The notes below the pieces were generated by a model. It was not told the origin of the DNA. It saw nothing but the letters and a program-made list of their open reading frames with translations, and ran no database searches. Position numbers and translations under genes: made by a program. DNA of 54,789 nucleotides from a virus, in IMG/VR virus record IMGVR_UViG_3300044627_002836, positions 1-54,789 of that record; one strand, written 5' to 3'. Below are positions 25,642 through 35,171 of the stretch, one piece after another. Positions within the stretch are counted from its first letter, which is position 1. Every line of letters begins with the position of its first letter.

Positions 25642-28600
25642 ATGAAAATACGCATTACAAAAAAAGGATTGCCTAAAGCACAATGGCAAAATAGTCAAAT
25701 ACCAGGAGGTCAAGCTATTAATCCAAGAAAAGTAGCAGGAAAGGAAAACTTGACCTCTTGGAATGTTTTTGATAATGCACCACAGCAAGGTGTTCCTACA
25801 CAATTTATTGATCCTCAATCAGTTGTAAACACAGAACGTAATGTTTGGAATTATAGTCCCTATCGTAATAGTCAAGGTGAAAGTATAACAGGTGATGAGT
25901 ATTATAATCAATTTTGGACTCCTCCTAACACTCCTGCAAAAACTGCTCCTAATATAAATAAAAAATCTACTTATAAAAAAACAAATAACTTTAATGATTA
26001 TTTTGCTGCAGGAGCAATGACATTAAATGCTTTAGATAATAGACAAACTGATAAGGAGTTGGAAGCTTCTTGGCGGAATGGTCTTATTAGTCCTGGTATT
26101 ATTGATTATTCTCAAAACAGAGGAGATTATGAAATGAACACTGGTATGGTAGACCCTTATAATACAGGAGCAAAAAACAAAGGACAATTTACTAATTCTT
26201 TTTATACTTCACAGTTTCAAGAAGGTGGTATATTTACACTAAATGAGGTGCAACAAGCTATATTACCTAATATGTTATCGGTAGCTTATGAAAGAAACAC
26301 ACCTGCATCAACATATGTTAATCCACCTAATAATTCATTAAAAATAGATTACACAGATGCTGCTGATTTTATTAAATCACAGGAAGGATTTATACCAAAA
26401 GCAAAATGGGACTATGCTCAATATAGTGTAGGATATGGCACAAAAGCTAAAAATAAGAATGAAGTTATTTCTAAAGAAGAAGCTGAAAATAGATTAAAAT
26501 TAGAACTTGCTCCTGTAATGGAAAAAATACAGAGCAAGCTTAAAGTTCCTATTAATTCAGGTCAACTTATAGCTCTTGCTTCTATAAATTATAATACAGG
26601 TTCTTTAGCAAATAAATTAATTGATAGAATTAATAAGGGTGAAAGTCCTGACATTATAGCAAATACTATTAAAAGCATGGCATTAACTGGTGTGGGTAGT
26701 AATAAAATATTACCGGGATTAGTTAAACGTAGGAATGAAGAAGCTGGCTTATTTTTACGTGGTTATGAAAATGGTGGTGAAAATACAGAAATTATGAAAA
26801 TACGTATTACAAATTCTCCTGAGAAAATGGAGTATGGTGGTCAATCTAATTATGCATTAGATCTTGGAAGAAAGAATATGTACACTGATATGCCTACTTC
26901 TCCATATGAAAGTGTAAGTAAAACAATTCAGGAAGTTCCTGAAGAGTTTGCTACAATAGAAGCAGAAAAAGGAGAAACTATTCTTACTGATGTAGATGGT
27001 GATGGTATCAGAGAACATATGAATATTGAAGGTAAATATCATGAATATGGTGGTACTAATCTTGCAGCTAATCCTGGTGATTTTGTTTTTTCTAATCATA
27101 AACCAAAGATGGCAATCAAAGATCCAACTGTTTTAAAACTATTTGATAAGAAGTTTAAGAAAGGTGGTTACACTCCTGCTGAAATAGCAAAGCAGTATGA
27201 CTTAAATAAATACAAAGCAGTGTTAGAAAATAAAGATGCTGATAAGTATGATAAAAATACAGCAGAATTAATGTCTAATAATATTAATAAAAAGTTAGGT
27301 ATGTTGTCTTTTGTACAAGAAGCTATAAAAGGTTTTCCACAAGGAATACCTGAAGTGGCTAAGTCAACAATGGGTCAAAATAATCAAGTTGCATATGGTG
27401 GGTATATTCCTGAAATGGCTTATGGTGGTTATCTGGAACAATATCAAGATAAGGGGCAAGTTACTCCTTCTTGGCTTAAACCATGGTTAAAATCTAATAC
27501 ACAAAAAGGTAGAACAAGTCCCACTGGAAAAATGACAACTTATAATCCAGATGTAGATAATATATACAAAGAGCTTGACTATTGGCAGAAAAGAGCAGGA
27601 AGAAATTTTAAGAGTGCTGATGATATGCAATCTTTTATATATTCTTCAATAGAAAAGGAAGATCCTTCTATAATAGAAGATATGTGGAAGAAGTGGGGGA
27701 ACACAGCAAAAAGTAAAAACACTGATCTAGCTAATTTTGCTGATAATACAATAGGAGCAAGAACTGCTGATTTACTAAATACTTATAGAACAAAAAGAGG
27801 GCAACCTGTTTCTATACCTAGAAATGTTAAATCTAATTTTAATCTTCCTCCTTTAAATACAAATTCTATAGATTTGCCATTAACTGTTCCTAATCCATTT
27901 ACACCACCTTCAGATAAAGTTCCTGATTTTAATGAATCAAAAGGTAATACTCCTTATGGTTGGACAAATCCTGATAAAAGAAATTTAGCTAATGCTCTTA
28001 TAAATAGAAGCTATATTAAAAAATATCCTAGTGTAAGGTCAGATGTTAATCCTGCTATGTCTGATTTTAGAAATATGGATTGGAGAGGAAAGGCAGCGGA
28101 GCTTCAAGGAACTTATAATAGCCAACTTAATACATTAGGTAATTTTCAGTCACCCACCTCTTTAGCTGCAAATATGTCCTTTATGGCAGGACAGCAGGGT
28201 GAAAATTTAGTTAATCGTGCTATAGAACCTACAGAACAACAAAATGTAAATATTTATAATCAAGTGGCTGGACAGAATGCAAACATTATGAATAACGCAT
28301 TAGCTAATGCTGCACAAAATAAGTTCTTACGTTCTGGAGAGAGAGCAGTAGTAAATCAGAGGTATAATCAAGAAATGATTGATTTTAACAATGCATATAC
28401 ACAAGCACGAAATCAAGGAGAGAATAATGCTGCTGGTATATATAATACTAATGTAACAGAAAGTCCTTATTATTATATAGATCCTGCTACACAAAGAATG
28501 AAGTTTAATTCTGATAATGCACGTGCTGCTTTTGAAGCAGCTAGAAGAAGTGCTGGCCCGTCTGATAATGATGTAGTAGCTAAGTATCTTCAAATACGTA

Positions 28601-28779
28601 GTTCTTTAACAGGTGTTCCTGATGATGAAAAGGATGATGTAACAAGAGCTATAATGGGTCTTGATAAATCAGCTAGAGGTAGAATGTCTCAGACAACATT
28701 TCCTTTTGATCAAATACGAAATAGAACTACAGTACAACAACCTGTTACAGGTAATTATTCACAAAATCCTAACGGATAA
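25642..28779 (+). CDS. Lysozyme-containing virion protein (1045 aa)
   Basis: A 1045-residue protein. Residues ~234-380 are a GH24 (T4-type) lysozyme: E248-GFIPKAKW-D257-YAQY-S262-VGYGT matches the Glu/Asp/Thr active-site strip, with Ser at the Thr place and one residue fewer between. INSGQLIALASINYNTG and LPGLVKRRNEEAGLFLRG close the domain. At residue 385 the opening MKIRIT of the protein reappears and starts a crAss-like module (EFATIEAEKGETILTDVDGDG, KYHEYGGTNL). The C-terminal third is helical and Gln/Asn-rich. It would cut peptidoglycan during DNA entry and be incorporated in the virion. It starts four bases after the previous stop. Confidence 0.82.
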   Translation: MKIRITKKGLPKAQWQNSQIPGGQAINPRKVAGKENLTSWNVFDNAPQQGVPTQFIDPQSVVNTERNVWNYSPYRNSQGESITGDEYYNQFWTPPNTPAKTAPNINKKSTYKKTNNFNDYFAAGAMTLNALDNRQTDKELEASWRNGLISPGIIDYSQNRGDYEMNTGMVDPYNTGAKNKGQFTNSFYTSQFQEGGIFTLNEVQQAILPNMLSVAYERNTPASTYVNPPNNSLKIDYTDAADFIKSQEGFIPKAKWDYAQYSVGYGTKAKNKNEVISKEEAENRLKLELAPVMEKIQSKLKVPINSGQLIALASINYNTGSLANKLIDRINKGESPDIIANTIKSMALTGVGSNKILPGLVKRRNEEAGLFLRGYENGGENTEIMKIRITNSPEKMEYGGQSNYALDLGRKNMYTDMPTSPYESVSKTIQEVPEEFATIEAEKGETILTDVDGDGIREHMNIEGKYHEYGGTNLAANPGDFVFSNHKPKMAIKDPTVLKLFDKKFKKGGYTPAEIAKQYDLNKYKAVLENKDADKYDKNTAELMSNNINKKLGMLSFVQEAIKGFPQGIPEVAKSTMGQNNQVAYGGYIPEMAYGGYLEQYQDKGQVTPSWLKPWLKSNTQKGRTSPTGKMTTYNPDVDNIYKELDYWQKRAGRNFKSADDMQSFIYSSIEKEDPSIIEDMWKKWGNTAKSKNTDLANFADNTIGARTADLLNTYRTKRGQPVSIPRNVKSNFNLPPLNTNSIDLPLTVPNPFTPPSDKVPDFNESKGNTPYGWTNPDKRNLANALINRSYIKKYPSVRSDVNPAMSDFRNMDWRGKAAELQGTYNSQLNTLGNFQSPTSLAANMSFMAGQQGENLVNRAIEPTEQQNVNIYNQVAGQNANIMNNALANAAQNKFLRSGERAVVNQRYNQEMIDFNNAYTQARNQGENNAAGIYNTNVTESPYYYIDPATQRMKFNSDNARAAFEAARRSAGPSDNDVVAKYLQIRSSLTGVPDDEKDDVTRAIMGLDKSARGRMSQTTFPFDQIRNRTTVQQPVTGNYSQNPNG

Positions 28780-28835
28780 TAAACTTAGCAAGTTTAATTT
28801 TAAACTTTAATAGTTTTTGCTTAAATTAATAGTAG
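28780..28835 (+). promoter_or_regulatory. Repeated intergenic element, copy 2 (putative operon leader)
   Basis: It fills the 56-base gap before the cargo operon. Hairpin AAACTT-AGC-AAGTTT (28781-28795), then TTTTAAACT, then GTTTTTGCTTAAATTA and GTAG directly before the ATG. It aligns along its whole length with 15543-15600; the two stems differ but both pair, i.e. compensatory change. Confidence 0.65.
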
Positions 28836-31800
28836 ATGGCAACCTTTATACCAGGAGATCAACCCTTAAGAATGGATCCGGTGTTATACACTCCGGACTA
28901 TAATTTTTTGCGATATGTATTGCAGAAGAAAGATGCACAATATGAACAAGGTTTAAAATCAGTAAGTGGTACTATAGGTTCTTTGAAAAAAGAAATGTCA
29001 GACCCAACTAATGTACAAAGACGAGATGAGTATTTTAAACTTGCTGAAAGTCAACTTAAAAAAATCTCTTCTGCTGATTTATCTTTACAGCAAAATGTAA
29101 ATAGTGCTAATGCAATATTTGATCCTATAGCTACAGATCCTGGTATTGTATATGATATGTATCACACTGCTAATAATAGAAAGCAGTTAGCTGCAATGGA
29201 ATCATGGGCCAGTTCAGATGATATGGCAACACGTAAAAAATTTAATCCTGAAATATATAATTGGGTTAAAAAAGATTTAGATAGTTTGAAAAATGGTAAT
29301 GGTGATATTAATAGTTATAAGGTTCAGGGTAGAAAAGCTTTTGCTTATATAGATGCCCAAGATATTATTAATGAAGCTGCAAAGCAACAAGGTTTTAAAA
29401 CAGAAAAAGATGATAAAGGTAATCCTTACTTAATAACTACTACAGAAGGTCCTGATTTTGCACCTAATTACAAAGTGTTTGCAGAAAATGTTTTAGGTGC
29501 AAACTCTATTTATCAGCAACAACTAAGTATTCTAGGTCAAGCTGCTAACGAACGGGTACTAGATGAAGCTCGTTTTAATTCTGCATATGCAGATCTTTCA
29601 CAGACTCAGATACTTAAAAAATACTTTACAGACAATTATGATAAAGATAGAAAGGAAAATGAAAGTTATTTATCTCAACTAACTGATGATTTTGCTACAC
29701 AAAGAAAAGAGTTACTTGCTTATGGTGAAAGTAATAGAGATAAACTTAATAGTGATTCAAAACTTGCTAATGCTTATGCTCAAAAAGTTTATTCATTAGA
29801 AAGTCAAGAAGCTCAGTTAGAAAATCAACGTCGTGCTTTTAATACTCGTTTTGGTTCAGATAACACTGCTAAAATTGCTCTAAAAGAAAAGTATGTAACT
29901 GATGCTGTAAACAATCCAGAAGGATTTTTTGCTCAAAGATATAAGCTTAATGATATAATGCGTTTTAGTAATATGCGTTCAGCATCTTTTAGCCAGACTA
30001 TAAAAGCTGATCAAGCTTATTTAGGTATATTAAATGCTAGAGATAAAAGTTTAAATACAATAAATAATATAAAAGATGATCAGTTTGATAATAAAATTGA
30101 TGCTATTGGTTTAGGAATAAAAACTACTGAAACAGCTTATAAGTTACAAGGTAAAGATAGTAAAGGTGAAAGAACAAAGAATAGTAGTGGTGAGAATAAA
30201 GAAGCTGATATTGAGTTTGCAGGAAATAGTCAAACTCAAGTAACTGTTCAAAGACATATTTCTAACTTAAATAACAGTATAGCTTTAAACACTGCTAGTG
30301 CTATTCAAGAGCTTACATCACCTGTTGGTGGATTAGCTATTTTAGAAAGCATGGGTGTTAAGCCAGAAGCAATAGGTTTTATCAGACAATATTATACAAG
30401 ATCTATGATTGATCCTAAAACTAAAATTAGGCTTGATGAGTCTAATGCTTTATCAGAAGCTTATAGATCTTTATTTGCTTTTGCTAAGAATAATAATAGT
30501 GCTGACGTCGTGGATAAAATGAGAGATCAAGTAAAAGAGGGAGTAACAAAGGATAAAGTAGACATACCTAGTCTTTTACGTATGGCTGTAAAAAACTACA
30601 CACCAAAGAATGAAAATGAAATTGCTTCTATTAGTGCGTTAATTGAATATGAAAAAAACCTGTCTCAGGTAAACAACTTATCTGGACAGCTTGAAGTTGC
30701 TACTAATAGTGTAATTTCAAATATAATTAAAGATCCAAAAAAAACTAAGGAGTTTTCAAATGTCATTGTTAATGATAATGGAAAGAATAGAGTGGTAGAT
30801 CCTAGTGATATTGTTAAGAAACTACCATCTAAAGGATGGATGATAAAAGGTATAATTGGAAATAATCCTACTACATTAACTGAAGAAGATAAAAAAATTA
30901 TTTCTAATGGTATGTTTAGCGGTACATTAAATGTAGAAGTTAATGGTCGAGGTAACTCTGACTCAGGTGAATATTTTGAAACAACATTTGAATATAAAGG
31001 AGAAAGCTATAGACTTAGAACAGATGAGCCAATTATACCTGCAACTAAAGAATTGAATAGTAAGTTAAATAAGTTAAATGAGATGGTTCCTATACCTGCA
31101 TTATCTTCTGAAGAAGGTGTTATTGGAGCTGCCCGTTTTTATTTACGTAATGATCTTAAAGAAAACATGCGTATTATAATAGCTGGTGACGCTACTACTA
31201 CATCTTCTAATATTATAGATGGTGATACTGAAAAGCAAGTTGATCCTGAAATGCAAAAAAAAGTAAGAGCTGCTATTGGTGATAAAAAGATGATAGACTC
31301 AGGATCAATGTATATAATTAAAGGTTCACCCTTAAATAATGGTGGGCAAGTTGTTTCAATTACATTTCCTCAAGGTGAGTTAACATCTGACGGTAAACCT
31401 AAAAATGAAATAGCGGGGAAAACTTTTTATTTTCCTATTAATGTAGATAGTAAAAGTCCTGAAATAATAAAGGTGTTTGATCAGATGGATCAATTAGATG
31501 AATGGATGAATGTATCTAATAAAAATAAACCATATGTTATGGATCACTTTGAAGGACTTGGTATAAAAGTTGAAGTGATACCTAGTCAACCAGGATCTAA
31601 AGTGGGAACTGTAAAAATGTATTCTAAATTTAATCCAGATAGCTCTAAATACGAGGATGAAATGCGTGTAGTTGATAATATTACTTTTGATTTAAATAAG
31701 ATAACATTTTCTGAATTAAAACAAGAGATGTTTCAAAAATTTATTATGCCTTCTGTAAAAGCACGTATGAGTTATAACAAACAAGTTAGTGTTCAAGGTT

Positions 31801-31838
31801 TTGGAGTAGAAAGTATAATTAATCGTCTTCGTAAATAA
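28836..31838 (+). CDS. crAss-type helical cargo protein (1000 aa)
   Basis: A 1000-residue, mainly alpha-helical protein. The start FIPGDQPLRMDPVLYTPDYNFLRYVLQKKDAQYEQGL resembles the N-terminus of conserved crAss-like head cargo proteins encoded just before the RNA polymerase genes. Long charged helices fill residues ~20-130 and ~250-400. Residues ~640-960 are mixed alpha/beta (RFYLRNDLKENMRIIIAGDAT, KTFYFPINVDSKSPE). There is no membrane segment or enzyme motif. It opens the operon behind the repeated leader element. I infer packaging in the capsid with the giant proteins that follow. Confidence 0.65.
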   Translation: MATFIPGDQPLRMDPVLYTPDYNFLRYVLQKKDAQYEQGLKSVSGTIGSLKKEMSDPTNVQRRDEYFKLAESQLKKISSADLSLQQNVNSANAIFDPIATDPGIVYDMYHTANNRKQLAAMESWASSDDMATRKKFNPEIYNWVKKDLDSLKNGNGDINSYKVQGRKAFAYIDAQDIINEAAKQQGFKTEKDDKGNPYLITTTEGPDFAPNYKVFAENVLGANSIYQQQLSILGQAANERVLDEARFNSAYADLSQTQILKKYFTDNYDKDRKENESYLSQLTDDFATQRKELLAYGESNRDKLNSDSKLANAYAQKVYSLESQEAQLENQRRAFNTRFGSDNTAKIALKEKYVTDAVNNPEGFFAQRYKLNDIMRFSNMRSASFSQTIKADQAYLGILNARDKSLNTINNIKDDQFDNKIDAIGLGIKTTETAYKLQGKDSKGERTKNSSGENKEADIEFAGNSQTQVTVQRHISNLNNSIALNTASAIQELTSPVGGLAILESMGVKPEAIGFIRQYYTRSMIDPKTKIRLDESNALSEAYRSLFAFAKNNNSADVVDKMRDQVKEGVTKDKVDIPSLLRMAVKNYTPKNENEIASISALIEYEKNLSQVNNLSGQLEVATNSVISNIIKDPKKTKEFSNVIVNDNGKNRVVDPSDIVKKLPSKGWMIKGIIGNNPTTLTEEDKKIISNGMFSGTLNVEVNGRGNSDSGEYFETTFEYKGESYRLRTDEPIIPATKELNSKLNKLNEMVPIPALSSEEGVIGAARFYLRNDLKENMRIIIAGDATTTSSNIIDGDTEKQVDPEMQKKVRAAIGDKKMIDSGSMYIIKGSPLNNGGQVVSITFPQGELTSDGKPKNEIAGKTFYFPINVDSKSPEIIKVFDQMDQLDEWMNVSNKNKPYVMDHFEGLGIKVEVIPSQPGSKVGTVKMYSKFNPDSSKYEDEMRVVDNITFDLNKITFSELKQEMFQKFIMPSVKARMSYNKQVSVQGFGVESIINRLRK

Positions 31839-31851
31839 CTGACATCCTTTT

Positions 31852-34800
31852 ATGGAAAACTTCAAAATAAATACAAATTTATATATACCTTCTACACCAA
31901 ATGTTGAGCAACAGCTGAAAGAAACTCAAGCTAGTGAAAACTACATTCAATCTGTAATACCTAGTTCTTCTGATATTGCAGCTAGTATATCAATGCCTGG
32001 AGATAGTATTGTAGATCTTATTAATCAGATAGAAAAGTATAATGCTGAGAGTGAAGCTTTACTAGCTCAATCCAACTCTGAAATATCAACTATCGGGTCA
32101 TACCAATTTGATCAACGAGCTGCCATAAATGATATTGCTAAGAAACTAAATCCTAAAGCACCTACATTAAAATCATCTGCTTCAGGTGCTTATTTAGGTA
32201 CAGTTGGTGAACTAGAACGTTATTCTAGTTCAGATAATTTTAAAATCTTTGGTTTTAATAGTGCTTTAGGAGAAGAACAAGAATATAAATATGGTCGTGC
32301 TATGACCTGGGGTGATACATTAGGTAAAGCTTTTGCTGGTGGTGGAGCTATTGCTGCTGATACTTTTATAGAAGGATGGAAAGGCTGGGGACGTATGGCT
32401 GAAGCTTTATATACATGGGATTCTTCTAAACTTATGGGTTCCAAAGAAGAACGTTATGAAATTGCTAAACAGCAAGAAGCAATCTTTAATAAGTATGCTA
32501 TATATAATACAGCTGAATCAGAAGATTCTCTTTTAAATAGACAGTTCTTTGGTAACATGTTACAACAAGCTGGTTTTACAATTGGTGCATTTGGTCAAAT
32601 GATTGTAGAAAACTATTTAACTGCAGGTATAGGAAAAGCCATTAGTGCATCAGTTGGTATGTTTGCAAAAGCTAAAGGGCTTAGCACAGCTATGAACGTA
32701 GGTGAGCTCATCAACGACACCCGTAAAGCTCAACAGGTTATTTCAAACACACAAAGAGTAAACAACGCTCTTAAGCAGATACCTCGTGCCTTAGTACCAT
32801 TATTTGGTACAATAGAAGATGCAGTCAAAGCCGGTAAGGCTGGAGCTGGTACACTTCAGTTGGGTATGATTGGTCTAGGTGGTATCAAAAGAGAGCTTAG
32901 TATATTTAACATGGCTCGTTCAGAAGCCATCTTTGAAGCTGCTTCCACTTATAAAGAGATGGAAGATAAACTACTAAAAGAGTTTATAAATACAAACGGA
33001 AGACAACCTACTAATACAGAACTGGAAAACATCCGTAAAACAGCTGACGACGCTTCGTCTGATAACTTTGCTTCCAACTTGGGCATCCTGACACTGATGA
33101 ATAGGATACAGTTTGGTAACATGTTCAAAAACTTTAACACCTCTAAGAAGATCTTTTCTAAGAACGCTGCTGCTTTTGCAGATGATGTATTTGAGGTGAG
33201 CGGTAAGGTAGGAGGTAAAATAGTAACCAAGGTTTATGAGAAAGGCTTTATAGGAAGACTTGGATCAGTTGGAGATATTGCTAAAACTTTTGGCAAGAAG
33301 AAAGCTGCCTGGGAAGCCAGTAAGTCCATGGGTCTTGGTCTAATGAAGTTTGAAGGATCTGAAGGAGCCCAGGAACTTATACAGGAAGCGTCTAATAAAG
33401 GATTGAGTCAGTATCATTATGACCTATATCATGGTAAGAAAGGATACGGTAGTAAACTAGACAATGTACTGGAAAGCATTCAAAACCCTATCACAGATAT
33501 TGATGGGGCCAAAACCTTTTTGATGGGTGCTCTTACAGGACGTTTCATTGCTCCTGTATCATATGCCGGTGGTAAAATATTTGGTGGTAAACAAGCTCAA
33601 GAAATAGCTGCTCAGAAAAGACAGGCTATTGATGTCATCAACAGTTTCTACAGTGATCCTACACAATACACTAAAGAGTGGATTGCTAACGTGAAGGTTC
33701 AGAACAAAGCTGCTGAAACAATGGAACAAGCTGTTGCCAACGGTGACAAGTATACATTCTATAATGCTAAAGATTCTGCTTTTGCAAAAGCTATATCATC
33801 AGCTATTAAACTTAATATGTATGAATCTTTAAAAGACACAATGAATGAGTTGGGTAAAAACTTAAGTGATACAGAGTTTAAAGAAGCTTTTAATATGGAT
33901 GCTAGTGAAACTAGTCGTCAAGGAGTATCAGAGTTTATGAATAATGTTACTCAACAAATGGATGATTATTTTACTTTATATACCAACTTAAAAGATAAAT
34001 ATGGAGACAGGATTGTTCCTGAGCTATATCGTTATAATAAACCAGAAGAATATGAGAATGTAAAAATTTCTAAGATTGCATTAGACAATGCTATAGAAAT
34101 GCTTACTACTAATGTATATAAAGCAAGACAGTCTACTAAAAGAGCAGTGCAATTGCAACGTGAGATGGCTGCTAATATAAATATAGGAGCTTCTTCTATA
34201 GAAGTTTTAAACAAACTAGGAAGTGAACAATCTATTAATGATCATGTAGATATCCTTCAAAAAGAAGTTTCTTTTTATGAGAGTGTTGATACATTATCAC
34301 CTGAGCAAAGAAAAGAATTTAATAGAAAGAAGCAAGAACTTAAATTAGCTGAGGGTTGGAAAAACGCGTTTGAAGATGTAATGACTGGTCAGGGAGAAAG
34401 TTATTTTGATCCTAAGACAATTCGTGAAATATATGCTGCTTATGAAGAGTTAGTTAACTTTTATAATAAGTCTGAAGAAAAAAATGTTGCAGTTTCTATA
34501 GAAGATATAGAAGACAACTTTAGTAAGTTCTTAGATTATATACAGCTTAATAAAGATAATAAGGCTTATATAGATGCTATGAATATTTTGGCTGATCCTT
34601 ATAATATAAGCTTGATTATAGAAGCTACAAAAAGCTCGCTTAAGGAAATAGGTACACGTAATCAAAAAGAACACATACAAGAAGTGCAGGCCATTACAGA
34701 AGATAAGATAGAAGAACCTGCTGAACTAATAGAACTTGTAGAAGAAGCTAAGTATCCTGATTTACCATCTATAAACAAACCTGAAGAACCTGCTCCATCT

Positions 34801-35163
34801 GCTCCTGAGCAATCACTTAATAAAGAACAAAAGGCTGCTTTAGAAAAAGCTTATCAGGAAGCATATGCTAAGTATAAACAAGATGCAGAAGCTGCAGGTA
34901 ATAGTATTGCTAACTACGGACAATGGAAAGATTTTAGTGTTGCTGCTAAAGATATACGTAAAAAATTTGATTTAGGTGGTGTTTCTGAAAAAAAAGAACC
35001 TGAAACTTACGTAGAGAATTTTGATGTAGCTACAGTTAACACAGAAAATATTTCCACAGATGTTGTAGATGAGATTTTGAGTTCTAGAGAATCAAAAAAA
35101 AGTGATAACTTTGATAGTAATACGGATGAATTTTTCACTAACCTTACTGTTTGTAATATCTAA
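31852..35163 (+). CDS. Large helical, partly hydrophobic cargo/ejection protein (1103 aa)
   Basis: An 1103-residue protein. Residues ~150-300 hold Gly/Ala-rich hydrophobic patches (FAGGGAIAADTFIEGWKGWG, QQAGFTIGAFGQMIVENYLT) and another lies near 560-590 (MGALTGRFIAPVSYAGGKIF). These are like segments of podovirus ejection proteins that cross membranes. The rest is charged coiled coil, ending in a Pro/Glu-rich linker (SINKPEEPAPSAPEQS) and an acidic tail. About 32690-33740 is richer in G/C-ending codons than the flanks. The next gene begins only eight bases after the stop, and both may function together. No enzyme motif is seen. Confidence 0.6.
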   Translation: MENFKINTNLYIPSTPNVEQQLKETQASENYIQSVIPSSSDIAASISMPGDSIVDLINQIEKYNAESEALLAQSNSEISTIGSYQFDQRAAINDIAKKLNPKAPTLKSSASGAYLGTVGELERYSSSDNFKIFGFNSALGEEQEYKYGRAMTWGDTLGKAFAGGGAIAADTFIEGWKGWGRMAEALYTWDSSKLMGSKEERYEIAKQQEAIFNKYAIYNTAESEDSLLNRQFFGNMLQQAGFTIGAFGQMIVENYLTAGIGKAISASVGMFAKAKGLSTAMNVGELINDTRKAQQVISNTQRVNNALKQIPRALVPLFGTIEDAVKAGKAGAGTLQLGMIGLGGIKRELSIFNMARSEAIFEAASTYKEMEDKLLKEFINTNGRQPTNTELENIRKTADDASSDNFASNLGILTLMNRIQFGNMFKNFNTSKKIFSKNAAAFADDVFEVSGKVGGKIVTKVYEKGFIGRLGSVGDIAKTFGKKKAAWEASKSMGLGLMKFEGSEGAQELIQEASNKGLSQYHYDLYHGKKGYGSKLDNVLESIQNPITDIDGAKTFLMGALTGRFIAPVSYAGGKIFGGKQAQEIAAQKRQAIDVINSFYSDPTQYTKEWIANVKVQNKAAETMEQAVANGDKYTFYNAKDSAFAKAISSAIKLNMYESLKDTMNELGKNLSDTEFKEAFNMDASETSRQGVSEFMNNVTQQMDDYFTLYTNLKDKYGDRIVPELYRYNKPEEYENVKISKIALDNAIEMLTTNVYKARQSTKRAVQLQREMAANINIGASSIEVLNKLGSEQSINDHVDILQKEVSFYESVDTLSPEQRKEFNRKKQELKLAEGWKNAFEDVMTGQGESYFDPKTIREIYAAYEELVNFYNKSEEKNVAVSIEDIEDNFSKFLDYIQLNKDNKAYIDAMNILADPYNISLIIEATKSSLKEIGTRNQKEHIQEVQAITEDKIEEPAELIELVEEAKYPDLPSINKPEEPAPSAPEQSLNKEQKAALEKAYQEAYAKYKQDAEAAGNSIANYGQWKDFSVAAKDIRKKFDLGGVSEKKEPETYVENFDVATVNTENISTDVVDEILSSRESKKSDNFDSNTDEFFTNLTVCNI

Positions 35164-35171
35164 TATATTCT

